42,727 nucleotides of DNA, from assembly GCA_940747215.1 (NCBI GenBank), contig CALNWS010000039.1:1-42727 (forward strand), given 5' to 3'. The first letter of the stretch is position 1, and every line of letters starts with the position of its first letter. This stretch comes from an uncultured Paraburkholderia sp. (lineage in GTDB: Bacteria; Pseudomonadota; Gammaproteobacteria; Burkholderiales; Burkholderiaceae). Shown here piece by piece: positions 30,385-37,389 of this stretch. A model generated the notes under the pieces. The model was not told where the DNA came from. It made no database searches and worked only from the letters and a program-made list of their open reading frames with translations. A program made the position numbers and the translations under genes.

Positions 30385-30666
30385 ATGAATGGCCCGAACA
30401 TCAAAGCTTCGGCCCGAATGCGCTGAAGGGTACGCCGGTCTTCATCCACCACTATGTCGAGGACGTGGACGCCGCGTTCAACCAGGCCGTCGAAGCTGGC
30501 GCCACGGTGGTCATGCCCGTCACCGAGATGTTCTGGGGGCGACCGTTACGGTCAACTGAAAGACCCGTTTGGCCATTGCTGGTCGCTCGCTACGCACAAA
30601 CGCGACATGAGCCCGGAAGACATCCAGAAGGCCATGCAGAACATGCCGAACACGCAGTGCGGCTAA
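30385..30666 (+). pseudogene. VOC/glyoxalase-fold protein (PhnB-like), N-terminal half missing
   Basis: An AAGGAG-ATG start (MNGP) jumps within a few codons to EHQSFGPNALKGTPVFIHHYVEDVDAAFNQAVEAGATVVMPVTEMFWG, the second half of a PhnB-like VOC protein. One extra G near 30540 precedes DRYGQLKDPFGHCWSLATH and the end MSPEDIQKAMQNMPNTQCG. Relatives are about 150 residues, so about 70 residues, a whole beta-alpha-beta-beta-beta module, are lost. The intact proteins bind metal and act in glyoxalase-type or resistance chemistry; no substrate can be named. Confidence 0.72.
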
Positions 30667-30804
30667 CGGCAACCGGCTGACCGGCTTGGCGAGAAGCGGC
30701 TGCCAATAATGGCCGGCGATGAGTGGACGGCAATAAGTGGTGGGCGGTCCGGCAACGGTACGCGGAGGCGGTCCACACAGCGCTTGCCTCACAAAGGAGG
30801 TCGT

Positions 30805-31187
30805 ATGCAGAAAATTGCACCATGTCTGTGGTTCGACGGCAACGCAGAAGAAGCCGCTCGCTTTTACACGCCGGTATTCACCGAGTCGCGCATCGTCACC
30901 ACGATGCTCTACACCGAAGCCGGTCCGGGGCCAAAAGGCGACGTGCTGGCCATCACGTTCGAGATCGAAGGGCAGGAGTTCATGGCGCTGAACGGCGGTC
31001 CGCAGTTCCAGTTCTCGCCTGCCATCTCGCTGATGGTGCATTGCGTGTCGTGGCAGATCGTGCCGAACGGCTTCCTCGAACTGATCCGCGACCGGACACC
31101 GAGAAAGCCGCCCGCGCGATGAAAGCGATGATGAACATGGGCAAGCTCGACCTTGCCGCGTTGCAGGCCGCCCATCGGGGCGACTGA
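30805..31187 (+). pseudogene. VOC-family protein (3-demethylubiquinone-methyltransferase-like), internal deletion
   Basis: MQKIAPCLWFDGNAEEAARFYTPVF, GDVLAITFEIEGQEFMALNGGPQFQFSPAISL and MVHCVSWQ match this VOC subgroup. The text then continues IVPNGFLELI. In relatives about 30-35 residues (the metal-binding strand, ending in a second VSWQ) lie between VSWQ and IVP. The loss therefore fits deletion between two VSWQ-encoding repeats. A one-base shift near 31095 gives AARAMKAMMNMGKLDLAALQAAHRGD and TGA. AAAGGAGG lies four bases before the ATG. It follows the other VOC gene by 138 bases, so the two may be co-transcribed paralogues. Confidence 0.75.
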
Positions 31188-31760
31188 TCCGTCGGCAGCG
31201 GCCATGCATGCCGCCGATGCCGTAACTGATATCCAATGTGCCGACCTGTTTCCAATTCGCGACACGAATTGCCGTGCCGCTGGCCGCCGAAATCCCGCCG
31301 CGTCCGTATTAACTGCCCATCCAGTTTCATTCATCGCGGATATAGGGAATTGACCCAATTCACGATGAATTCGATTTATATGCGATATGCATATTCGTAC
31401 AAATTAATTGGGTAACTTGAATTGCTAGTGCTATAGGAATAAGAAAAAATACCTGATTTAAGTATTTCTCCCCATTCGATGTTCAAGAAACAATTACGTG
31501 ATTCAGATTGCATAAAGTCAAGCCTGATGCTCTGTCTAGCTTATCAGGCAGGCATTTAACTTTTAAGAATTTGTACCGCGGCGAAAGTCTAGTGTAGACT
31601 CATTTCCAACAATTCTGCTGGTTGAATTTCAAAACAATTATTTCGCACGGCATTCCGTTTTGAATTGAATTTGCATAAGCGTCTGCCATCAGACGAAATT
31701 CAATCCGGATATTGAACGTGTGATTAAAACCGGTGTTCTGTCGGCCTGAGAGGTTTCAAG
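31188..31760. other. AT-rich intergenic region ahead of the fimbrial fragment
   Basis: About 570 bases with no gene. From about 31340 it is visibly richer in A and T than the rest of the window, with runs such as ggaataagaaaaaatacc. GCCTGAT/ATCAGGC at 31522-31549 could form a 7-bp stem. This looks like the regulatory region of an acquired fimbrial locus, of the kind silenced by H-NS-like proteins. No unambiguous promoter was assigned. Confidence 0.5.
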
Positions 31761-31964
31761 ATGAAAAGAAAACTTGTGTCGTCCAGCCTGATTGTCGCCA
31801 TGATGTTCGGCTTGCCCATGCAACTTGCCGGTGCCGCCGTGTATTCGAACGGCACGGCTACCGCGACGGTCACAGTCACGCTTCTGCTCAACGCCAACTG
31901 TTCGATCAGCAACAATCCGCTGAACTTCGGTAACATTGGCTACTGCTTTCCCGGCGTGCCGGCC
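31761..31964 (+). pseudogene. Spore coat U (SCPU) domain fimbrial subunit, 5' fragment
   Basis: MKRKLVSSSLIVAMMFGLPMQLAGA is a Sec signal peptide. ATATVTVTLLLNANCSISNNPLNFGNI matches the start of SCPU domains, which form subunits of archaic chaperone-usher pili. The rest of the domain is missing: the frame continues directly into usher sequence around 31965, possibly joined at the similar NFGN-encoding segments. It is inactive if the junction is genuine. Confidence 0.65.
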
Positions 31965-32548
31965 TCGCGCATCGGCTCGCTCTTGTACACGCTGAATTTC
32001 GGCAACCTCGCGACGCTCACGCTCAGCACCTACAAGGACTTCCAGCCGTACGACGCGCAAGGCGTGTTTCTCACCGCGAGCTTCGGCCTCGGCAACAACA
32101 CGGCAGTGAACGCGAGCGTGGGCCGTCAGAACGGGCAATCGACCGACGTACAACGTCAACGCGCAGCGCCCGCCCGACTACGGCGGCGGCTGGGGCGTGC
32201 AGGCCGGCGGCTCGGGCGCGGTGCCGTACCGCCAGGCGTAGGCGCAATATCTTGGCCACTACGGCGAAGTGACGGCGCAGGCGCAGGACATCGACAAACG
32301 TGCGGGTGCGTCGCTCGACATCACAGGCGGGGTCGTGCTGATGGACAACACGGTGCAGCCGTCGCGGCGGATCGACGACGGCTTCGCGCTCGTCTCCACC
32401 GACGGCGTGGCCGGCGTGCCGGTGCTGCACGAAAACCGCGTGATCGGCACGACGGACCGTGGCGGCCATCTTCTGATTCCCGATCTGAACGCGTATCAGC
32501 ACAACCAGGCCGCGATCGACAGCATGAACCTGCCCGCCGACGAGCGCC
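31965..32548 (+). pseudogene. Outer-membrane fimbrial usher, 3'-ward fragment with frameshift and TAG
   Basis: LSTYKDFQPYDAQGVFLTASFGLGNNTAVNASVGRQNGQ, then (after a shift near 32145) NVNAQRPPDYGGGWGVQAGGSG and PYRQA, TAG, AQYLGHYGEVTAQAQDI. SRRIDDGFALVSTDGVAGVPVLHENRVIG and GHLLIPDLNAYQHNQAAIDSMNLPADERL end it. This is the barrel end and C-terminal plug region of FimD/PapC-type ushers. The TAG at 32239 sits in QAQAQYLG-like context, where Gln is expected. Both ends are cut: the SCPU start lies before it, and an opposite-strand secretion gene runs into it after 32548. Confidence 0.75.
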
Positions 32549-32781
32549 TCGGCCAGCACGACCACAACTGCCACCCCGGCAACCAGGAGCACGACTGTCG
32601 CCACACCCACGACAGTGGTAATCAGAACGCGCCCCCAGTCGACCTGTTCGAGCTGCGCCGCCCTGAGATCTGTTTGCGCGCGGATCGCCTTCCAACCGTT
32701 GCGTAGCACCACTGCCGCCCGGTCATGTCCGCGACCCATCGCCCTTTGTCGAAAATCCAAGCCGCGCCTTTGTGAAGCCAT
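32549..32781 (-). pseudogene. Small membrane protein downstream of the VRR-NUC gene, truncated
   Basis: MASQRRGLDFRQRAMGRGHDRAAVV precedes QLEQVDWGRVLITTVVGVATVVLLVAGVAVVVVLAEAL, with one long or two short hydrophobic segments. After AEALVG the frame runs antisense through the usher fragment, so the true C-terminus is lost. I do not recognise the family. Its place directly after a candidate toxin gene would suit an immunity or export helper, but that is guesswork. The start could also be the ATG at 32739. Confidence 0.4.
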
Positions 32782-32828
32782 GCCTAGGTTTCAGCAGAAA
32801 GTTGCAACGCCCCCTGCTTTGCAGAATC

Positions 32829-33434
32829 TCAGAGGGCCGCAACCCCGCTTTCCGCCGAATCCGTCACGGACTCCAACGCGTTCCAGACTTCGAACCACGC
32901 CGGTTGCGCTACAGGCTTCATTGTGCGGATGCGTGCCCGCAACCGTTTCCTACCTGCGAGCAAGCCGAGAAATACCGCCTTGAGTACCGCCTCAGTCAGT
33001 TCTTCCGAACGTCTATCGCCGCCGTCCACCCACAGCACGGTCATCCGGCTGTTGTCACCGGCAATCGCCCGATAATCGCTCCTGTTTCCACCCCAGACAT
33101 CGCCGGGAAACTTCACCTCGACAAGGCGCAGCAGGTTTGGCGTCTGCGCCTTGCTGTCGTGATCGGTGCCACCGCGTCCCGGCCATCGGTTGCTCTGGCC
33201 TCGAACGATGATAACATCCGGTCGGCGCCCTTCGCCCTTCGCACTACCCGGCAGAGGGAATGGATTGATAGTGTGGCGACGCCCCCCGTCATCGAACCCG
33301 CTTGATTTGCTGAGAAACGGCACCGGCGGAATACTTTTCCTGAAGCGATTCGGTCGCATGTCAAATGACACCTCCGCCTTGTAGCGAAAGTAGTAGTCCC
33401 GATGTTCTTCGTCCCAGCGAATTTCAGCGCTCAT
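32829..33434 (-). CDS. VRR-NUC (PD-(D/E)xK) nuclease domain protein, probable type VI effector
   Basis: A 201-residue protein starting MSAEIRWDEEHRDYYFRYKAEVSFDM. The core is RPDVIIVRGQ followed by LLRLVEVKFPGDVW and SDYRAIAG, which fits the PD-(D/E)xK catalytic pattern (Asp of PDV, Glu and Lys of EVK) of VRR-NUC enzymes. This form with VKFPGDxW and xxYxxIAGD is common in DNase effectors associated with vgrG genes. It would cleave DNA in a target cell. The ATG overlaps the stop of the upstream small gene by 11 bases. Downstream lies an unidentified membrane protein. No obvious PAAR or signal region is present. Function as an effector is inferred from context. Confidence 0.72.
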   Translation of the reverse strand: MSAEIRWDEEHRDYYFRYKAEVSFDMRPNRFRKSIPPVPFLSKSSGFDDGGRRHTINPFPLPGSAKGEGRRPDVIIVRGQSNRWPGRGGTDHDSKAQTPNLLRLVEVKFPGDVWGGNRSDYRAIAGDNSRMTVLWVDGGDRRSEELTEAVLKAVFLGLLAGRKRLRARIRTMKPVAQPAWFEVWNALESVTDSAESGVAAL

Positions 33435-33664
33435 CGCGAGTTGCCTTGAGCAAACTGATGCCTGCCAAGCCATCGCTTTTCTGTACTCGCAGGCCGATGT
33501 CGGGCCACCACATCGCCGAGCGGATTTTTTCTTCGAGATATCCCATTCCCCTATCGGGCAATTGGACATATTTCGGGGTTTCCTCCTTGACGGGGTTTCC
33601 TCCTTGACGGGGTTTCCTCCTTGATGGTTACCGTCGAGTCATACGGTGTCATGGGTGTTGCCAT
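33424..33664 (-). CDS. Conserved-looking small protein between vgrG and the nuclease, frame broken by a 17-bp repeat
   Basis: Starting at ATG 33664 (23 bases after the vgrG stop), the product reads MATPMTPYDSTVTIKEETP. If two of three 17-bp repeat copies are removed, it continues KYVQLPDRGMGYLEEKIRSA, MWWPDIGLRVQKSDG and LAGISLLKATRDER with a TGA overlapping the nuclease start. That gives exactly 68 residues. With the three copies present the frame is lost. I do not recognise the family. The tight spacing on both sides suggests it is a cofactor of effector loading or an immunity-like piece, but nothing in the sequence proves this. Confidence 0.55.
33574..33624 (-). repeat. Three perfect 17-bp tandem repeats in the small type VI-linked gene
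   Basis: The plus-strand unit cggggtttcctccttga occurs three times without gaps (33574-33590, 33591-33607, 33608-33624). Read on the coding (minus) strand each copy contains AAGGAGG. Since 17 is not a multiple of 3, copy number sets the reading frame: 1 or 4 copies are in frame, 2 or 3 are not. Confidence 0.92.
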
Positions 33665-33686
33665 GCTGAGCCAACCTCTCAACCAT

Positions 33687-34773
33687 TCACGTCATCTGAA
33701 AAAATATCGTCACCCCGCCGACCAGATGCCAAGTCTCGCTCGGTGGCATTTCGCCCGAACCGGCGAGGTGCAATTGAACTGGCTGCGCAGCGGTCGTAAA
33801 TACCGGCACGGTCTCGCCCCGATCGGTCAGCTTCAACTGATACGGATAACCAACCATCGGCAGCCCATTATTCGCATTGGTCAGGACGTATTGTGCCTAA
33901 TAGTCGGGCCTAGGCGCTGCTATCAGACGTAGTGTCGAATCGGGACCCGTCCTGCTCCACTTTGCGCACTTCTCGAATATTCGGCCGGTCGTTGCATTCA
34001 CGATGCCACTGCCGTTGATGCAGACGCACGACCCGCCCGCACCGAGCCAGATCTCGCCCTTTGCCTCGATGATGATCTTCCCGCCCACACTGCTGATGCT
34101 GACGTTCTTTAAAGCGGCAAGAGATATTTCATCCTTCTGCGCTTCGACTTCAACCTTGTCTCTTCCAGCGAACAACCGGATGCCGGCCTGTACCGTGAAA
34201 AAAGACATCCCCCCGCGCACGGATGCGCAAAGCGATTTAAGCGCCGCGATCGCGACGTGGCCGCCCGCGGTCAATGCCGTGTGGTGACGACTCGCAATGT
34301 GAGTGCAGTCCTGTGCATTCAGATGAGTGTTCGCCGCGCTCGATATAGCGATGTCCGGGTTTCGGAATTCCGGGAAATCACCCCCTTCGCCACGCAGCAC
34401 CGCATTGGCATCTTCGATCGCGTCTGTCGCGTCGCTCTGATTGCCGATTGCATACTGCGCGCCATGTTGCTGCGCAAGTCTCACCAGTTGCTCGTGGATG
34501 GCATGTGCTTCGTCGAGATACGCCTGCGTCTCCGCCGTCTCCATGACCTTGCCCGCCGCGCCGGACCGGCCGAAGGTCGTCATTAGCATGTCCATAGCAG
34601 CGCGCAACGCACCCCGCGCAGATCGGTACGCAACTCGAAACCCTCGCCGCGCGCATCCTGCCGCCCTTCGTTGCCGTCTATGCGCTTATTATAGCCGAGG
34701 CTCAGGCTCGACTTCCCATAGTCCATAGTCGCTCGCAAGCTGCGCCTGCTGTTTGCCCTTCATGTCATCCAAG
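33687..34773 (-). pseudogene. vgrG: Type VI secretion spike VgrG, C-terminal fragment
   Basis: The fragment starts at the IS21 edge (DDMKGKQQAQLASDYGKSSLSLGYNKR) and shows the VgrG phrase GEGFELRTDLRGALRAAMDML, the LVRLAQQHGAQYAIG region and the DUF2345-like repeat part (THLNAQDCTHIASRHHTALTAGGHVAIA, ISSVGGKIIIEAKGEIWLGAGGSCV). A 7-bp duplication near 34715 and an indel near 34610 shift frames. TAG at 33897 follows APRPDY, but reading through gives AQYVLTNANNGLPMVGYPYQLKLTDRG, the usual C-terminal carrier domain, to TGA at 33687. The N-terminal gp27/gp5 half is absent. In T6SS the spike carries effectors such as the nuclease encoded next. Confidence 0.78.
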
Positions 34774-35040
34774 TGCGGATTTCGGTGATGGTGATCAGGC
34801 CGTTTTGGCGACCGTGATCAGTTTGGAAGGTGGCGTTGCGCGGGCAATGGATTATATGGTGAAGGTGATCATGATCAGGATGCGGAGGACTGCTTGGTGC
34901 TGGTTTTTCGCATCGATTTGCCTTTCAACGGCAGCTTGTGGGCATGCTGTACGAGGCGGTCGGGAATCGCGTCGGCGGGTGTCGGGTCCTGCAGCCAGGC
35001 ATGCCAGTGTTCGAGCGGTAACTGACTGTTAATAATTGTG
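34774..35040 (-). mobile_element. istB: IS21-family remnant with the 3' end of istB
   Basis: [43 protein letters not shown] (split here: [11 protein letters not shown] and [15 protein letters not shown]) is the C-terminus of the IstB ATP-binding helper of IS21 elements. Downstream, the plus strand carries repeated GTGATCA motifs and TGCGGATTTCGGTGA at 34774, which I take as the element's end. istA and most of istB are missing. The element is joined to vgrG on one side and msrQ on the other. No target duplication can be seen because both flanks are truncated. Confidence 0.72.
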
Positions 35041-35135
35041 GGGCGCGTGATGAATTCGATCGGGTTCGCGCCGAGCCGTAGTCGAAGCGGCGTCTTGCGT
35101 TCGCTTTGCCCGGCGGATTGTGTGTCGGTAGCCAT
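35041..35135 (-). pseudogene. msrQ: MsrQ membrane subunit, 5' fragment cut by IS21
   Basis: [19 protein letters not shown] joins to [12 protein letters not shown], the latter being a hallmark of MsrQ (YedZ). The first helix between the two parts is missing and the gene ends where istB sequence begins. MsrQ is the heme-binding inner-membrane partner that feeds electrons to MsrP. It starts 10 bases after msrP, in the expected operon order. With this gene lost, MsrP would lack its electron donor, if the junction is real. Confidence 0.7.
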
Positions 35136-35144
35136 GATTGGCGC

Positions 35145-36116
35145 TCAGAAGTTCTTCTTCAGACCCATGCCCTGATAGAGCGATGCGGCCTGATCGCCAT
35201 AGCCGTTGAACATCAACGTCTTGCGCTTGGGCGTGAAAAATCCGTCCTCGCCGATACGCCGCTCCGTTGCCTGACTCCAGCGCGGATGATCGACATTTGG
35301 ATTCACGTTCGAATAAAAGCCGTACTCGTTCGACGCATACCTGTTCCAGCTCGTAGGCGGCTGCTTGTCGACAAAACGGATTTTCACGAGCGACTTTACG
35401 CTCTTGAAGCCATATTTCCACGGCACCACCACACGCACCGGCGCGCCATTCTGATTCGGCAGCACCTGACCGTACAAACCCATGGTGAGCAGCGTTAGCG
35501 GATTCATCGCTTCGTCCATGCGCAGACCTTTAGAGTACGGCCAGTCAAGCACGGGTTCCGAGAGTCCCGGTATTTGCGACGGATCGGCAAGCGTAATGAA
35601 CTAGACGTATTTGGCATTGCCCGTAGGCTGCACGCGCTTGATCAACTCCGCGAGCGGTACGCCGATCCACGGAATCACCATCGACCAACCCTCGACGCAA
35701 CGCAGGCGATACACACGCTCTTCGAGCGGCGCGAGTTTCAGCAGTTCGTCGATGTCGTACACCTTCGGATTCTTGATCTCGCCTTCGACGCTGACCTTCC
35801 ATGGATGCGACCGCAGCGTGCCCGCGTTGTGCGCGGGGTCGGCCTTGTCGGTACCGAACTCGTAGAAGTTGTTGTACGTCGTGATGTCTTTGTACTGCGT
35901 GATCTTGTCGAGCGCGACGAACTTCGCGTTGGTTTTCTCGGCCAGTTTCTGCGCCTTCGGATCGGGCGACGAATACGCCGCCAATGCCTAGCCATTCGCA
36001 CCGATCAGACTGCAGAGCGCTATTGCGCCCGCCGCCTGCAACAAACGCCGCCGGTTCTCGAATACATGACGCGGCGTGATTTTGCTGCGCGCAATGTCCT
36101 CGCCGGTGGTTTCTGA
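35145..36116 (-). CDS. msrP: Periplasmic protein-methionine-sulfoxide reductase catalytic subunit, two TAGs
   Basis: [24 protein letters not shown] is a Tat signal peptide (RR followed by a hydrophobic core). The molybdenum-cofactor domain includes [42 protein letters not shown] with the Mo-ligand Cys, [20 protein letters not shown] and ending [22 protein letters not shown] at 35988 (ANG-TAG-ALAAYSS) and 35601 (KYV-TAG-FITLADP) stand where Gln is expected. The N-terminus is not clear: no ATG is found between the ccsB stop and [21 protein letters not shown], so the first 20 or so residues are missing. The enzyme repairs oxidised Met in periplasmic proteins. Confidence 0.88.
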
Positions 36117-36140
36117 TTCGTCCAGCTCGACCGGCTAACT

Positions 36141-37352
36141 TTACAGTTTGCCGTAGCTGTGCAGGCCCGGGAGGAACATGTTCACGCCGAGGAACGCGAA
36201 CGTAGTGACGAGTAGGCCAGTGAGCGCCCACCAAGCGGCGACGGCGCCGCGCAGGCCTTTCATCAGGCGCATATGCAGCCACGCCGCATAGTTCAGCCAG
36301 ACGATCAGCGCCCACGTTTCTTTCGGGTCCCAGCTCCAGTAGCCGCCCCACGCTTCCGCGGCCCACAGTGCGCCGAGAATCGTCGCGATCGTGAAGAATG
36401 CGAAGCCGACGGCGATCGACTTGTACATCACGTCGTCGAGCACTTCGAGTGCGGGCAGACGGTCGGCCAGCATGCCGCGCTCTTTCATCAGGTACGCAAC
36501 CGCAACCATCGCCGACAACGCGAAGCTGCCATAGCCGATGAAGTTCGCCGGCACGTGGATCTTCATCCACCAGCTTTGCAGCGCGGGCACGAGCGGCTGG
36601 ATCTGCTGGGCGTCGCGCGCTACAGAATACCACATCAGGAAACCGACGGCGGCGCTGATCACCAGCAGCACGAACGCGCCGAGCGCGCGCGTGCTGTAGT
36701 GTTGCTCGTAGTACAGATAGAAGAGCGCGGTGATCAGGCTGAACAGCACGAACACTTCATACAGGTTCGAGATTGGAATGTGGCCGACGGCCGCGCCGAT
36801 CAGGTACGACTCGTACCAGCGTACCATCAGACCAACGAAGCCCATCAGCACGGCTGCCCACGTCATCTTCGAGCCGATCGCGGCACCCGTGGGCGAGCGC
36901 GAAATGAGGCCGATCCAGTAGAAGACCGTGGCAAACACGAAGAGCGCGCTCATCCACAAAATCGCGGACTGGCTCGACAGGAAATACTTGAAGAAGAAGG
37001 CGTTGTCGGCGCGGGTCAGATCGCCGTGATAGATCTGGATGGCGAGGAGTGACAGCGCCGCGATCCCGACCATGAGTGGACGCACCGGCTTCCAGCGCCA
37101 GCCGAGCACGACGAAAACCGGCACGGCGCAGCACAGCACCAGTTTGTCGTAATAGTTCATGAACGGATGATAGCGCGAGAGCGCAAACCCGGCGCCCGCC
37201 ACCATGGCCAGCGAGAACAGCCAGTCGACGACGATGCCGAGCCGTTTCAGGAACGGCCGCTCGTCGTACTGTGCAACATTGAGGGTATCGCCCATGTGAG
37301 CCTGCTTGGCCCGTGAGGGTGACGAGGATGAGGAAACCTGAGTCAAATCCAT
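36141..37352 (-). CDS. ccsB: Cytochrome c biogenesis protein CcsB (ResC-type heme handler)
   Basis: An intact 403-residue polytopic protein. About eight to nine hydrophobic helices are visible (VVDWLFSLAMVAGAGFAL, LVLCCAVPVFVVLGW and others), with the WWD heme-binding motif WGGYWSWDPKETWALIVWLNYAAW near residue 320 and conserved His residues (HVPANFIGYGSF, LHSYGK). With ResB it forms the system II synthase that moves heme across the inner membrane and ligates it to apocytochromes. It follows resB closely (37 bases) on the same strand. The start at MDLTQVSSSSS has only a weak ribosome binding site, consistent with coupling. Confidence 0.95.
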   Translation of the reverse strand: MDLTQVSSSSSPSRAKQAHMGDTLNVAQYDERPFLKRLGIVVDWLFSLAMVAGAGFALSRYHPFMNYYDKLVLCCAVPVFVVLGWRWKPVRPLMVGIAALSLLAIQIYHGDLTRADNAFFFKYFLSSQSAILWMSALFVFATVFYWIGLISRSPTGAAIGSKMTWAAVLMGFVGLMVRWYESYLIGAAVGHIPISNLYEVFVLFSLITALFYLYYEQHYSTRALGAFVLLVISAAVGFLMWYSVARDAQQIQPLVPALQSWWMKIHVPANFIGYGSFALSAMVAVAYLMKERGMLADRLPALEVLDDVMYKSIAVGFAFFTIATILGALWAAEAWGGYWSWDPKETWALIVWLNYAAWLHMRLMKGLRGAVAAWWALTGLLVTTFAFLGVNMFLPGLHSYGKL

Positions 37353-37389
37353 GATCTTACCGGGTCGAATCTTGTGAGCTGGGGGATGC

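Noticed and set aside
33574..33624. CRISPR-like repeats
   Set aside because: The units are contiguous without spacers and lie inside a gene.
17120..35990. Reassignment of TAG to glutamine as an alternative genetic code
   Set aside because: maf and rng end naturally in TAG at conserved C-termini, and the same base change appears silently as CTG-to-CTA in intact genes. Recoding would not produce the silent changes; a substitution bias would.
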